From the NCBI RefSeq assembly GCF_900109465.1, contig NZ_FOAZ01000019.1, positions 163,609 to 227,608 of the forward strand: a stretch of 64,000 nt of DNA. The letters run 5' to 3'. This stretch comes from Streptacidiphilus jiangxiensis (GTDB lineage: Bacteria > Actinomycetota > Actinomycetes > Streptomycetales > Streptomycetaceae). Positions 53,974-62,888 of this stretch are shown piece by piece (positions within the stretch are counted from its first letter, which is position 1; the number at the start of each line of letters is the position of its first letter). The notes beneath the pieces are model-generated. The model was not told the origin of the DNA. It did not search any database and saw only the letters and a program-made list of their open reading frames with translations. The position numbers and the translations under genes were made by a program.

Positions 53974-54073
53974 CGTTGCTCCCATGAGAGGGATCCTCGT
54001 CGTCCACTTCAGCGTACCCAGAGGGTTTTCGCGCTCACTCATCCGAACGGGCGAGCACAGGCGCGACAGGGGC

Positions 54074-54235
54074 TCACTTCCCCCGTTTGAAGAGCGACCC
54101 CAAACCCCCGACCACGGTGAACAGCGCGACGACGATCGACGCCGTGAGCCACCACGGGTTCTGGTCCTGCTGCCAGTGGCCCATGCCCATGAGCACGAAC
54201 AGCACGCCGCAGATGAACGCGATGCCCTTCATCAT
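54074..54235 (-). CDS. Small two-helix membrane protein
   Basis: A 53-residue protein (MMKGIAFICGVLFVLMGMG start) with helices at about 4-18 and 30-48 and the basic end LFKRGK. GGGGGAG lies about 6 bp before the tandem ATGs. A comparable small membrane protein beside era occurs in streptomycetes (from memory). The function is unknown; the GWQ-rich loop HWQQDQNPWWLT is a clear marker. Confidence 0.8.
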   Translation of the reverse strand: MMKGIAFICGVLFVLMGMGHWQQDQNPWWLTASIVVALFTVVGGLGSLFKRGK

Positions 54236-54308
54236 TGCCCACTCCCCCAGCACAGCTCGACGGCCGACGTCCCGACCCTAGTCGGGGCGTCGGCCTTGGC
54301 AAGAGGCC

Positions 54309-54662
54309 TCAGACGACGATGCTGTCCCGGACGACCGCGTCCGTGCCGGCCAGGTAGACGGGGGTGCCGGCGCCGCCGAGGTCGCGGGCGGCGGAGAGGT
54401 CGGTCTCGGCGAGGTGGTTGGCGTCGCTGACGACGGCGGCGGCCTCCAGGCTCTTCGCACCGCTGGCCACGGCCATGGCGACGGCCGTCTGCAGGGCGCT
54501 GAGGTGCAGGGACGGAAGGGAGACGGTCGCGGCGACGTAGGTCCGGCCGGTCTCGTCGCGCACCGCGGCGCCCTCGGCGACGCCGTTGCGGGCGCGGGCC
54601 GACCGGGCGAGGGTGATGATCTTCTTGTCTTCGGCGTCAAGCTCGACGGACTGCTCGCTCAT
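54309..54662 (-). CDS. Cytidine-deaminase-like protein lacking zinc ligands
   Basis: A 117-residue protein whose start (DKKIITLARSARARNGVAEG) and length follow the cytidine deaminase fold, with AAVRDETGRTYVAATVSLPS. The catalytic C/H-A-E motif is replaced by LHLSALQTAVA, and the PCxxC zinc motif is missing. It is therefore probably not a deaminase. Similar short relatives next to era occur in other actinobacteria (e.g. the M. tuberculosis era region, from memory). It ends 63 bp before the small membrane protein gene. Confidence 0.78.
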   Translation of the reverse strand: MSEQSVELDAEDKKIITLARSARARNGVAEGAAVRDETGRTYVAATVSLPSLHLSALQTAVAMAVASGAKSLEAAAVVSDANHLAETDLSAARDLGGAGTPVYLAGTDAVVRDSIVV

Positions 54663-54705
54663 GGCACGAGGATAAGGTCTGCGGGCCTGCCATGATCAGT
54701 CGTGT

Positions 54706-55191
54706 TCACGGTACGGTCGCCGGCCGAGGCTCTGCTGCCGCGAGCGGCAGGGTCAGCCGGACCTCCTCCTCGGCGAAGCCGAGCGCCGCGTAGAAGGCGC
54801 GGGCGGAGTCGTTGGCGGCGCCCGTCTGCAGCGTGACGTTCGCGAGCCCGCGCTGCACGGCCCAACTGCGGACGATCGCGACCAGCGCGCGCCCGATCCC
54901 GCGCCGAGCCGCGACGGGCGCCACCGCGAGTTCCCCGATGTAGGCGTCCCGGTCGCCGGTCCAGTGCGTCTGCACCGCCACGGAGACGACCCCGAGGACC
55001 TCCCCCGCGCCCTCGGCCACGAACATCGCCCCGTCGTCGAGGGATCCGGACAGCCAGCCCCGCGCGGTGCGCAGTGCGGCCTCCTGGTCGCGCCAGGGCG
55101 CGACGCCTTCGGTGAGACGCGGGGCGAGGGCGAGCACGGCGGCGCGGTCGTCGGGGCCTGCGGGGCGGATGACGAGGTCCAAGGTGTCCAT
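54706..55191 (-). CDS. GNAT-family N-acetyltransferase
   Basis: A 161-residue GNAT enzyme: VIRPAGPDDRAAVLALAPRL start, acetyl-CoA site IGELAVAPVAARRGIGRALV, NVTLQTGAANDSARAFYAAL GF at the C-terminal strand. Substrate unknown. The ATG at 55191 (MDTLDLVIRP) is chosen over one six codons upstream. It lies upstream of the deaminase-like gene (43-bp gap) and divergent from the LLM oxidoreductase. Confidence 0.86.
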   Translation of the reverse strand: MDTLDLVIRPAGPDDRAAVLALAPRLTEGVAPWRDQEAALRTARGWLSGSLDDGAMFVAEGAGEVLGVVSVAVQTHWTGDRDAYIGELAVAPVAARRGIGRALVAIVRSWAVQRGLANVTLQTGAANDSARAFYAALGFAEEEVRLTLPLAAAEPRPATVP

Positions 55192-55274
55192 GGCGAGCAA
55201 GGCTGGCACGGCAGGGGGCGGTTGATAAATGGTCGCGGGACGAAGGAGCCGTCGGGGCGCTAGCTTGTGGGCTC

Positions 55275-56138
55275 ATGACGGATCTTCGTATCGGTGTGAT
55301 GTACGACCGCTCCTGGGACCCGGCCGGGCTGCCCGCGTTCGCGCGGGAGGTGGAGGCGCTGGGCGTGGACGACCTGTGGGTCGTCGAGGACCTCGGGTGG
55401 AACGGCGGGATCTCCGCCGCGGCCGTCGCGCTGGGCGCGACCCAGCGGCTGCGGGTCGGGCTCGGCATCGCCCCGGCGCCGCTGCGCAGCCCCGCGCTGC
55501 TGGCGATGGAGATCGCCACGCTGGCGCGCGTCTTCCCGGGTCGGCTGGTGGCCGGGGTCGGCCACGGCGTGCGCGAGTGGATGCAACAGGTCGGCGTCGC
55601 GCCACGGTCGCCGCTGGCGCTGCTGGAGGAGACACTGACGGCGGTGCGCGGCCTGTTGCGGGGCGAGAAGGTCACCGTCGAGGGGCGCGAACTCTCGATC
55701 AGCGGCGTGGAGTTGGTCCATCCTCCGGAGCCGGACGCGGTGCCGTCGGTGATCGCCGGGGTGGTCTCCCCCAAGTCCCTGGTGCTGGCCGGCCGGGCCG
55801 CCGAGGGCACGCTCGTGGCCGAGGGCCACGGCCCCGGGGACCTGCGCGCGGCTCGCGCGGCGGCGGAGCACGGCGGCGGCGGGGCGGACCACACCCTGAC
55901 CGTCTTCACCTTCCTCGGCGTGGGCAAGGCGGCGGGACCCGCGCTGCGGGAGGCCGTCGCGGGCCACGCGCAGTGGCTCGGCCGGGACGCCGCGGACACG
56001 TTCGCCGCGGGCGGCACACCGAAGGACGCGGCAGCGGCCGTCCACGCGCTGGGCGCGGCGGGCGCGCAGACGGTGGTCCTCCGCGCCTGCGGCCCCGAGC
56101 CGCTGGCTCAGCTACGCGCGGTACTGGAGGCACTCTGA
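55275..56138 (+). CDS. LLM-class flavin (probably F420-dependent) oxidoreductase
   Basis: A 287-residue luciferase-like TIM-barrel oxidoreductase. Features: GVMYDRSWDPAGLPAFAREV, LGVDDLWVVEDLGWNGGISA, TQRLRVGLGIAPAPLRSPAL, FPGRLVAGVGHGVREWMQQV. In actinomycetes most such enzymes use F420 for hydride transfer to small substrates. No partner is adjacent, so the substrate is open. It ends convergent with the Lrp gene, with repeat copy I between. Confidence 0.85.
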   Translation: MTDLRIGVMYDRSWDPAGLPAFAREVEALGVDDLWVVEDLGWNGGISAAAVALGATQRLRVGLGIAPAPLRSPALLAMEIATLARVFPGRLVAGVGHGVREWMQQVGVAPRSPLALLEETLTAVRGLLRGEKVTVEGRELSISGVELVHPPEPDAVPSVIAGVVSPKSLVLAGRAAEGTLVAEGHGPGDLRAARAAAEHGGGGADHTLTVFTFLGVGKAAGPALREAVAGHAQWLGRDAADTFAAGGTPKDAAAAVHALGAAGAQTVVLRACGPEPLAQLRAVLEAL

Positions 56139-56152
56139 GCCGTTGCACTCCC

Positions 56153-56258
56153 CAGGGGCGCGGGGAACTGCGCGAGCAACCACCGGCGTGCGGATGGCAC
56201 TGCGCGTTCGGCCCGCCGGCTGCGTGGGTGGCTTGTCGCGCAGTTCCTCGCGCCCCTG
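56153..56258 (+). repeat. Structured intergenic repeat, copy I
   Basis: Left arm CAGGGGCGCGGGGAACTGCG, GAGCAACCACC, right arm GGTGGCTTGTCGCGCAGTTC then CTCGCGCCCCTG. The inner hairpin is changed (GCGGATGGCACTG...CTGCGTGG). Flanks TTGCACTCC and GGTGCAAC extend the outer pairing. It lies between convergent genes. Confidence 0.92.
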
Positions 56259-56274
56259 AGGTGGTGCAACCGGC

Positions 56275-56805
56275 TCAGTCCGCATCCACCGAAGCCGCCT
56301 CGACCTCGCCGACGCCCCAGCCGTAGGCGAGCTTGTGGACCTCCAGGACCAGGAAGGACTCCGTCGAGACGACGCCGTCCACCCGCTGCAGGCGGTTCGT
56401 CACCAGGTCCGTGAAGTGCGCCGTGTCGCGGCAGATCACCTCCGCCATGATGTCGAACCGGCCCGCCGTCAGGATCACGTACGAGGTCTCCGGCAGCTCG
56501 CGCAGCGCCCTGCAGACGTTCTGGGCCTCGCCCGCGCGGACGCGGATGCCGATCATGGCGAGGCGGTCGAAGCCGATCTTGAGGGGGTCGGCGATGCCGA
56601 CGATCTGCAGGATGCCGCTCTCCTCCAGCCGCTGGACCCGGTAACGGACCGAGGAGGGCGGGATGTTGAGCTCCTCCGCCAGGTGGCTGTAGGGGCGGCG
56701 GCCGTCCGTCTGCAGGATGGCGATGATCCGGCGGTCGAGCTCGTCCAACTGGAGGGCGGGGGCTCGGCCGGGGCGTACGGTCGGGTCCGCGTCAGGGGTG
56801 GCCAT
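56275..56805 (-). CDS. Lrp/AsnC-family regulator
   Basis: A 176-residue regulator. The helix-turn-helix is LDELDRRIIAILQTDGRRPY then SHLAEELNIPPSSVRYRVQR LEESG, followed by the RAM ligand-binding domain (VCRALRELPETSYVILTAGR, FDIMAEVICRDTAHFTDLV). Such proteins sense amino acids. It lies 49 bp downstream of the FAD oxidase gene on the same strand and probably controls that gene and the divergent APC permease. Confidence 0.93.
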   Translation of the reverse strand: MATPDADPTVRPGRAPALQLDELDRRIIAILQTDGRRPYSHLAEELNIPPSSVRYRVQRLEESGILQIVGIADPLKIGFDRLAMIGIRVRAGEAQNVCRALRELPETSYVILTAGRFDIMAEVICRDTAHFTDLVTNRLQRVDGVVSTESFLVLEVHKLAYGWGVGEVEAASVDAD

Positions 56806-56854
56806 CGTCGGTCTCCGGTTCGATTCGTGTCGATATCACCGCTTCGCGGTCGGG

Positions 56855-58264
56855 TCAGGAGTCGAATCCTAGGCCCAGGCGGTCGAGGGTCCGCAGCCAC
56901 AGGGTGCGGTGTCCGGTGCGGTCCTCGTGGGCCAGGGCGCGGCGCGTGGCGGCGACGGCGAGCCAGCGGGCCGGTTCCGGCGGGAAGGGGACAGGTGGGC
57001 GCCGCATCATCGTCAACTCGGTTCGCTCGGTGCGCAGTCCGTCCAGCAGGTCGAGGACGGTCGCGGCGGCGAAGCGGGTGGCGGAGACGCCGAGGCCGGT
57101 GAAGCCGAGGGCGTAGGCGACGCGTCCGCGGGCGGCCTGGCCGGTGAACATGGTGAAGCGGGTGGAGGAGTCGATCGCCCCGCCCCACGCATGGGAGAAA
57201 CGGACCTCGCCCAACTGCGGGAAGGTCTCCCGGAACTGCTCCGCCAGCAGCCGATGGCTGTCGTCGCGCCGGCTGAGACCGTCGTGGACGGGGCTGCCGT
57301 AGTGGTAGACGGCGTCGTAGCCGCCCCACAGGACGCGGCCGTCGGCGGTCTTGCGCAGGTAGTGGAACTGGTTGCCGGAGTCGGTGATGCCGTGGTCGCC
57401 CTGCCAGCCGACCGCCTTGAACTGCGCGTCCGTCAGCGGCTCGGTGGTCAGGGCGTAGTCGTAGACGGGGATGGTGCGCAGACCGAGGCGGCGCAGCAGC
57501 GGCGGGTAGGCGTTGGTGGCCAGCGCCGCGCGGCGGGCGGTGACGGCTCCGTAGGGGGTGGTCAGCCGCAGCAGCGGGTCGGTGCGGGTGTCGAGGTGGG
57601 TGACCTTGGTGTGTTCGGCGATCCGGACGCCGGCGGCGAGGCAGGCGGCCCGCAGGCCCCAGGCCAGGCGGGCGGGGTCGAGCAGCCCGTAGCGCGGCTG
57701 CAGCAGGCCGGTGGACCAGGCCGGGGAGTCGATGTGGTCGCGCAGGTGGGCGCCCTCCAGCAGGACGGCCTCCTCCCCGTGCCGGTGGGCCAGCTTGGCG
57801 GTGGTGCGCAGGGCGGCGGCCTGCCAGGGGGTGGTGGCGACGGAGAGCTTGCCGGCGAGGCGGAAGTCGCAGTCGATGCCGTGGCGGTCGAGGTCCCGCC
57901 GCAGGGCGTCGAAGTTCTCCGCGCCGAGCCGCTGCAGGGCGGCGATCTCCCGGGGCCAGCGTTCGGCGCCGTTGGCGAGGCCGTGGGTGAGGCTGGGTGA
58001 GCAGAAGCCGCCGTTGCGCCCGCTGGCGGCGGAGCCACAGCTGCCCTGTTCGAGGACGAGCACGTCGAGGCCGGGGTGGCGCTCCTTGGCGAGCAGGGCG
58101 GTCCACAGGCCGGTGTAGCCGCCACCGACGACCGCCAGGTCGCACGTGGCGTCCCCGGTGAGGCAGGGCAGTGGTTCGGGGCGTTCGGGTCGGTCGAGCC
58201 AGTACGGCTCCCGCTTCGGTCCCTCCATCTGGGCCTCCCGGGAAAGGGCGGGGACGGGCGCCAT
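56855..58264 (-). CDS. FAD-dependent amine/amino-acid oxidase (DAO family)
   Basis: A 469-residue flavoprotein similar to gamma-glutamylputrescine oxidase PuuB. The FAD motif is LAVVGGGYTGLWTALLAKER; SGRNGGFCSPSLTHGLANG and AWGGAIDSSTRFTMFTG then YALGFTGLGVSATRFAAATV are typical of the DAO family in this group. It would oxidise an imported amine or amino acid to an aldehyde or keto acid plus ammonia and H2O2. The start is ATG 58264; ATG 58228 is an alternative. It is divergent from the APC permease (227-bp gap). Confidence 0.88.
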   Translation of the reverse strand: MAPVPALSREAQMEGPKREPYWLDRPERPEPLPCLTGDATCDLAVVGGGYTGLWTALLAKERHPGLDVLVLEQGSCGSAASGRNGGFCSPSLTHGLANGAERWPREIAALQRLGAENFDALRRDLDRHGIDCDFRLAGKLSVATTPWQAAALRTTAKLAHRHGEEAVLLEGAHLRDHIDSPAWSTGLLQPRYGLLDPARLAWGLRAACLAAGVRIAEHTKVTHLDTRTDPLLRLTTPYGAVTARRAALATNAYPPLLRRLGLRTIPVYDYALTTEPLTDAQFKAVGWQGDHGITDSGNQFHYLRKTADGRVLWGGYDAVYHYGSPVHDGLSRRDDSHRLLAEQFRETFPQLGEVRFSHAWGGAIDSSTRFTMFTGQAARGRVAYALGFTGLGVSATRFAAATVLDLLDGLRTERTELTMMRRPPVPFPPEPARWLAVAATRRALAHEDRTGHRTLWLRTLDRLGLGFDS

Positions 58265-58352
58265 GGTCGGGCGGCGGCGGGAGGGTTGTCAATATTCCTC
58301 GGCCGTAACGAATCGGCAATGATCATGGGCCAGATTTGCTTGAACGAGAGCG

Positions 58353-58382
58353 TTGACAGCCATCTCTTGGCGCTTCTATAAC
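58353..58382 (+). promoter_or_regulatory. Promoter of the APC permease gene
   Basis: TTGACA (58353-58358) and TATAAC (58377-58382) with an 18-bp spacer match the housekeeping consensus, 110 bp upstream of the permease ATG. On the other strand TTGCCG (58317-58312) and AATATT, 17 bp apart, may serve the oxidase. The Lrp protein is the likely regulator. Confidence 0.7.
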
Positions 58383-58491
58383 CGATCCCCACAAGCGTTT
58401 GTTCGTCGTACCCGCGTGCAGTCGTCCGCGTGTCCCCTGCGCCCCGCGTCCCCAGCTCGGTCCCGCCCCGGAAGAAGGCAGAGGATCCACC

Positions 58492-60066
58492 ATGAGCACA
58501 CCGCTCACCAGACCAGACGAGACGGGCGGCCCCGCCTCCACCGGGGCGGACGCCCTCGGCGGCAAGGGGCTGCGCGACGGCGCCCTCGGGCTCTTCTCGT
58601 CCGTGGCCATCGGCCTCGCGTCGGCGGCCCCTGCCTACAGCCTCGCCGCGACGCTCGGCCTGATCGTCGCCGGTGTCGGCCTGCAGGCGCCGATCATCAC
58701 CATCCTGGCGTTCATCCCGATGCTGCTCATCGCCTACGCGTACAAGGAGATGAACGCGGTCGACCCGGACTGCGGCACCACCTTCACCTGGGCGGCACGG
58801 GCCTTCGGGCCGCGCACCGGCTGGATGGGCGGCTGGGGCATCATCGTCGCCGACATCATCGTCATGGCCAACCTGGCCCAGATCGCGGGCGGTTACACCT
58901 TCCAGCTGTTCGGCTTCGACTCGCTGGCCTCCAGCACCCTGTGGACCACCGTCGCCGGTGTCGTCTGGATCGCCCTGATGACGCTGATCTGCTACATCGG
59001 CATCGAGGTCTCCGCCGCGCTGCAGCGGGTGCTGCTCTGCGTCGAGGTGGCCATGCTGGTGCTCTTCTCGGTGACCGCCCTGGTCCGCGCCTACAGCGGT
59101 ACGAAGGGCTCGATCCACCTCTCCGCCTCCTGGTTCAACCCGTTCGCGGTGACCTCCGCGTCCGCGTTCACCGCCGGAATCCTGTCCGCGATCTTCATCT
59201 ACTGGGGCTGGGACACCGCCGTCTCCGTCAACGAGGAGACCGCCGACAAGACCCGCACCCCCGGCCGCGCGGCCGTCATCTCCACGGGTCTGCTGCTGCT
59301 GATCTACGCCCTGGTCTCCACCGCCGCGCAGGCTTTCGCCGGCGTCGGCGCCACCGGCACGGGACTCGCCAACTCCAACAACTCCGGTGACGTGCTCTCC
59401 ATCCTGGGTGGCGCCGTCTTCGGCACCAAGGGCCTGGGCTGGTTGCTGGCCAAGATGTTCATCCTGACGGTGCTCACCTCCGCGGCCGCGTCCACGCAGA
59501 CCACCATCCTGCCGACGGCCCGCACCGCCTTCTCCATGGCCGTGCACAAGGCCATCCCCTCCCACTTCGCGCGCGTGCACCGCCGCTTCCTCACCCCCAC
59601 CTGGTCCACCGTCGGCATGGGCCTCGTCTCGATCGCCTTCTACGTGCTGCTCACCAAGATCAGCGGCAATGTGCTGCTGGACTCGATCTCCTCGGTCGGC
59701 CTCGGCATCGCCTTCTACTACGGCCTCACCGGGTTCGCCTGCTTCTGGTACTTCCGCAAGGTGCTCCGGCGCAGCGCCCGCGACCTGTGGTTCAAGGGCA
59801 TCTTCCCGCTGCTCGGCGGCATCATGCTGCTCTACTTCTTCTGCTACGCCGCCTTCGACGTCTACGCCGACCCGAACTACGGCCACACCTCGATGACCCT
59901 GCCGCTGGTCGGCAAGGTCGGCGGCGTCTCCGTCATCGGCCTGGCGGCGCTGGCCCTCGGCGCCGTCCTGATGCTGATCCAGTGGGCCTTGCAGGGCTCC
60001 TGGTTCCGCTCCCCCGACGTCCCGGTGAGCGCGGCCACCGAGCAGGAGGTCGCGTCCGTCGGCTGA
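58492..60066 (+). CDS. APC-family amino acid/amine permease
   Basis: A 524-residue, about 12-14-helix permease of the amino acid-polyamine-organocation superfamily. Features: LRDGALGLFSSVAIGLASAA PAYSLAATLG at helix 1, YKEMNAVDPDCGTTFTWAAR, GWDTAVSVNEETADKTRTPG RAAVIS. It likely imports an amine or amino acid for the oxidase. AGGATCC lies just before ATG 58492. It is divergent from the FAD oxidase and followed by a tandem repeat and the exported amine oxidase gene. Confidence 0.9.
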   Translation: MSTPLTRPDETGGPASTGADALGGKGLRDGALGLFSSVAIGLASAAPAYSLAATLGLIVAGVGLQAPIITILAFIPMLLIAYAYKEMNAVDPDCGTTFTWAARAFGPRTGWMGGWGIIVADIIVMANLAQIAGGYTFQLFGFDSLASSTLWTTVAGVVWIALMTLICYIGIEVSAALQRVLLCVEVAMLVLFSVTALVRAYSGTKGSIHLSASWFNPFAVTSASAFTAGILSAIFIYWGWDTAVSVNEETADKTRTPGRAAVISTGLLLLIYALVSTAAQAFAGVGATGTGLANSNNSGDVLSILGGAVFGTKGLGWLLAKMFILTVLTSAAASTQTTILPTARTAFSMAVHKAIPSHFARVHRRFLTPTWSTVGMGLVSIAFYVLLTKISGNVLLDSISSVGLGIAFYYGLTGFACFWYFRKVLRRSARDLWFKGIFPLLGGIMLLYFFCYAAFDVYADPNYGHTSMTLPLVGKVGGVSVIGLAALALGAVLMLIQWALQGSWFRSPDVPVSAATEQEVASVG

Positions 60067-60074
60067 CGTCACAC

Positions 60075-60164
60075 ACCGCACCGCGCACCACCGCACCGCG
60101 CACCACCGCACCGCGCACCACCGCACCGCGCACCACCGCACCGCGCACCACCGCACCGCGCACC
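60075..60164. repeat. Six tandem copies of a 15-bp unit
   Basis: Six exact copies of ACCGCACCGCGCACC in a row, plus a partial copy. It is entirely intergenic, between the permease stop and the amine-oxidase ribosome site. 15 bp is a multiple of 3, so frames stay open across it; that explains shadow frames here and is not evidence of coding. Confidence 0.95.
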
Positions 60165-60257
60165 ACCGCCCACGCGCGAACCGCACCTCGCACGTCGGTC
60201 CGTTCCTGCACCTGTTCCTGCACCTGCCTTCGTACCGTACGGAGTTCAGGAGGGTTC

Positions 60258-61964
60258 ATGCCTCGCACCAACGGCCGTGCCATGACCTACTCACCGGCGA
60301 CCAGGCTCATGCAGCGCCTGTTCGCCGCCCATCAGGAATCCGCCCGGACCGGCGTCCCCGTGGACGACGTGCTCGGTGCGCTCGAGGTGCGGGAGGCGGC
60401 CGAACGCCGCCTCCGCGCGCTGGGCCGCGAACAGGCCGCGGAGGCGGGACCGAGCCGCCGCGACCTGTTCCGCTACGGCGCCGCGGGCGGCGCCGCCGTC
60501 CTCGGGCTCGGCGCGCTGAGCCGGGCCACCCCGGCCCGCGCGGCCACCGCACCCAGAATCGCCATCGTCGGCGCGGGCCTGGCCGGCGTCCGCTGCGCGC
60601 ACATGCTCTGGACCGGCAGCAGCTCCAAGGGCCCCGTCGCCTCGACCGTCTACGAGGCCGACACCACCCACATCGGCGGCCGCTGCTGGTCGCTGCGCGG
60701 GTACTTCGACAACGGACTCGTCGGCGAGCACGGCGGCGCGTTCATCAACAGCAACCAGAAGTCGGCACTCAACCTGGCCCGGACGCTGGGCCTCACCACG
60801 GAGATCACCAACGGCGGCGACCTGCCGACCGGCAACCAGATCTACTGGTTCGACGGCAAGCCCTACACCTACGCCCAGGCCAACGCCGACTGGTCCGCCA
60901 TCGGCTTCCCCGCCTTCAGCGCCGCGGGCAAGGCCGCACCCTGGCCGCAGGCGTACAACAGCTTCACCGCGGCCGGCCAGAAGCTCGACCAACAGACCGT
61001 GCCCGAATGGCTGGACTCCACCGGCATCGGCCAGACCACGCTCTTCGGCCGGCTGATGCTGGCCAACTCCGTCTCCGAGTACGGTGGCGACCCGTCCCTG
61101 CAGTCGGCTCTCAACCTGGTCTACCTGCTCTACAAGAACAGCCAGAACCAGCTGCAGCCGATGACCGGCTACGACGAGAAGTACCACATCGTCGGCGGCA
61201 ACGATCAGCTGGTCAGCGGCATGCTCGCGCAGTTGCCGGCCGGCACCGTCCAGCAGGGCCACCAACTGGTCGCGCTGGCCCGCAACTCCGACGGCAGCTA
61301 CACGCTGACGTTCCAGCAGCCCGGCCGGACCAGCACCACCACGGTCGTGGCGGACCACGTGGTACTCGCCCTGCCGTTCACCGCACTGCAGAAGGTCGAC
61401 TTCTCGCAGGCCGGACTCTCGGCGTTCAAGACCTCGGTCGTCAACGCCGGCGTGCTCGGCCAGAACGCGAAGATCCATGTCGAGGTCTCGCACAAGACCT
61501 GGCCGGCGCTGGGTGACAGCGGCAGCGCCTACACCGACTGGAACGCCTTCTGCGTCGCCTGGGACGACTCCGTCCCCACCGGACCTAACGGTGCCCCCTC
61601 CGTCCTGCTGGCCTTCCCGGGCGGCAGCACGGCCCAGCACACGCTGACGGGCGCACCCCACGGCCCCGCCCCGGCAGCGGACGTGAACTGGTTCCTCAAC
61701 CAGATCGAGCCGATCTACCCCGGCACCACGGCGGCGTACACGGGCAAGGCGTACGAGGACCACTGGTCGGTCGACCCCTGGCACTACGGGGCGTACTCGT
61801 ACAACAAGCCCGGGTACTACACGTCGATGTTCGGCTACGAGCACGTCCAGGAGGGCAACATCCACTTCGCCGGCGAGCACACCAGCATCCAGGACCAGGC
61901 CTTCCTGGAGGGCGGCATCACCTCCGGCGAGGCGGCGGCGACCGAGATCCTCGCTCAGATCTGA
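60258..61964 (+). CDS. Tat-exported flavin amine oxidase
   Basis: A 568-residue flavin monoamine oxidase. After a 66-residue N-terminal helix-rich segment comes a twin-arginine signal SRRDLFRYGAAGGAAVLGLG (R67-R68), then the FAD motif IAIVGAGLAGVRCAHML, GGRCWSLRG and the C-terminal GNIHFAGEHTSIQDQAFLEG GITSGEAAATEI. It oxidises an amine or amino acid outside the membrane to an aldehyde, ammonia and H2O2. AGGAGGG is right before the ATG at 60258. It is co-oriented with the permease across the tandem repeat, and probably linked to the amine-use block. Confidence 0.92.
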   Translation: MPRTNGRAMTYSPATRLMQRLFAAHQESARTGVPVDDVLGALEVREAAERRLRALGREQAAEAGPSRRDLFRYGAAGGAAVLGLGALSRATPARAATAPRIAIVGAGLAGVRCAHMLWTGSSSKGPVASTVYEADTTHIGGRCWSLRGYFDNGLVGEHGGAFINSNQKSALNLARTLGLTTEITNGGDLPTGNQIYWFDGKPYTYAQANADWSAIGFPAFSAAGKAAPWPQAYNSFTAAGQKLDQQTVPEWLDSTGIGQTTLFGRLMLANSVSEYGGDPSLQSALNLVYLLYKNSQNQLQPMTGYDEKYHIVGGNDQLVSGMLAQLPAGTVQQGHQLVALARNSDGSYTLTFQQPGRTSTTTVVADHVVLALPFTALQKVDFSQAGLSAFKTSVVNAGVLGQNAKIHVEVSHKTWPALGDSGSAYTDWNAFCVAWDDSVPTGPNGAPSVLLAFPGGSTAQHTLTGAPHGPAPAADVNWFLNQIEPIYPGTTAAYTGKAYEDHWSVDPWHYGAYSYNKPGYYTSMFGYEHVQEGNIHFAGEHTSIQDQAFLEGGITSGEAAATEILAQI

Positions 61965-62077
61965 ACCCTCCACGCGGTCGTCCCACCCCCGCCGACCGGC
62001 GGTGTCAGACCCAGCTGATGCAATGTCACAGTTGCTTCTCCTGAGTGGAGTCAGCCGTGTGACGACGGGGGTGTGGC

Positions 62078-62851
62078 GTGGCGACGGCATCGGAGCGAGT
62101 GCTGCGAGAGGCGGAGGCCCGCGGGCTGGGCGACTACCGGGAGAGCTACGCCTACAGCGGGCTCGCCTGGTTCTTCGTGACGGTCCCGCTGCTGGCTCCG
62201 CTCCTCGCGCTGATCCAGATACCCGGGCAGGCGGGCCCGGTCGCCCTGCTCGGCGGTGTGCTGGAACTGGCTCTGGTCGGGGCCGGCGTCATCACCCGCC
62301 GCCGCAAGGCGGTGCACCTCTTCACCCGGGGTTTCCTGCTGGTGGGCGTCTCGGGCCGGGTCCGGCGGTCCGCCACCTGGCCCGAGGTCTCCGTGCGGAT
62401 CAAGCGGGTCGGTACGCGGTACTCGACGCGCCCGGTCCACACCTACGGGGTGGACGTCGCCGGTCGGGAGAGCTTCGGCTTCGGGCAGCGCCAGATCGTC
62501 CGCGGATCCGAACTCGCCATGGAACTGGCCGAGCTCGGGGCACCTGGCCGGGTCGCCGCGGCCCTGCGCACGATCGACGAGCAGGGCTCGGCCACCCTGG
62601 GATTCCTGCGCTTCAGCCGTGACCTCATCCAGGACGACGGGCCCCGCGCGCAGATGCAGCTGCCGGTCGCCGAGATCGCCCGAGTCCAGCTCCGCCCCAC
62701 CGGTGACCCGGGCGATCCCACCGAGCTGCTGCTCACCGTCCGCGGCTCCGGCACCACCGTCGCCATCGCCTGCCTGCCCGTCGATCGCGTCGCCATGGCC
62801 GGCCTGATCACCGCCCTGACCGGGCAGGGCGCCGCCACCCCGGGGGCCTGA
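62078..62851 (+). CDS. Hypothetical membrane protein
   Basis: A 257-residue protein: GTG start at 62078 (MATASERVLREAEARGLGDY), two transmembrane helices (about 27-48 and 54-72), then a basic cytoplasmic domain with FTRGFLLVGVSGRVRRSATW and WPEVSVRIKRVGTRYSTRPV that looks like a beta-rich PH-like fold. No named family recognised. It lies between the amine oxidase and the M20 hydrolase (convergent). Confidence 0.78.
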   Translation: MATASERVLREAEARGLGDYRESYAYSGLAWFFVTVPLLAPLLALIQIPGQAGPVALLGGVLELALVGAGVITRRRKAVHLFTRGFLLVGVSGRVRRSATWPEVSVRIKRVGTRYSTRPVHTYGVDVAGRESFGFGQRQIVRGSELAMELAELGAPGRVAAALRTIDEQGSATLGFLRFSRDLIQDDGPRAQMQLPVAEIARVQLRPTGDPGDPTELLLTVRGSGTTVAIACLPVDRVAMAGLITALTGQGAATPGA

Positions 62852-62888
62852 CCCACGGGACCGGCCCCGAAGGGCGGGCGCCGGTGGG

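Noticed and set aside
60075..60164. CRISPR-like array
   Set aside because: Units are contiguous 15-mers without spacers and no cas gene is present.
57562..60186. Long minus-strand frame opposite the permease with repeated WCAVR
   Set aside because: The pentapeptide comes from the 15-bp tandem repeat; the rest is antisense to the permease gene.
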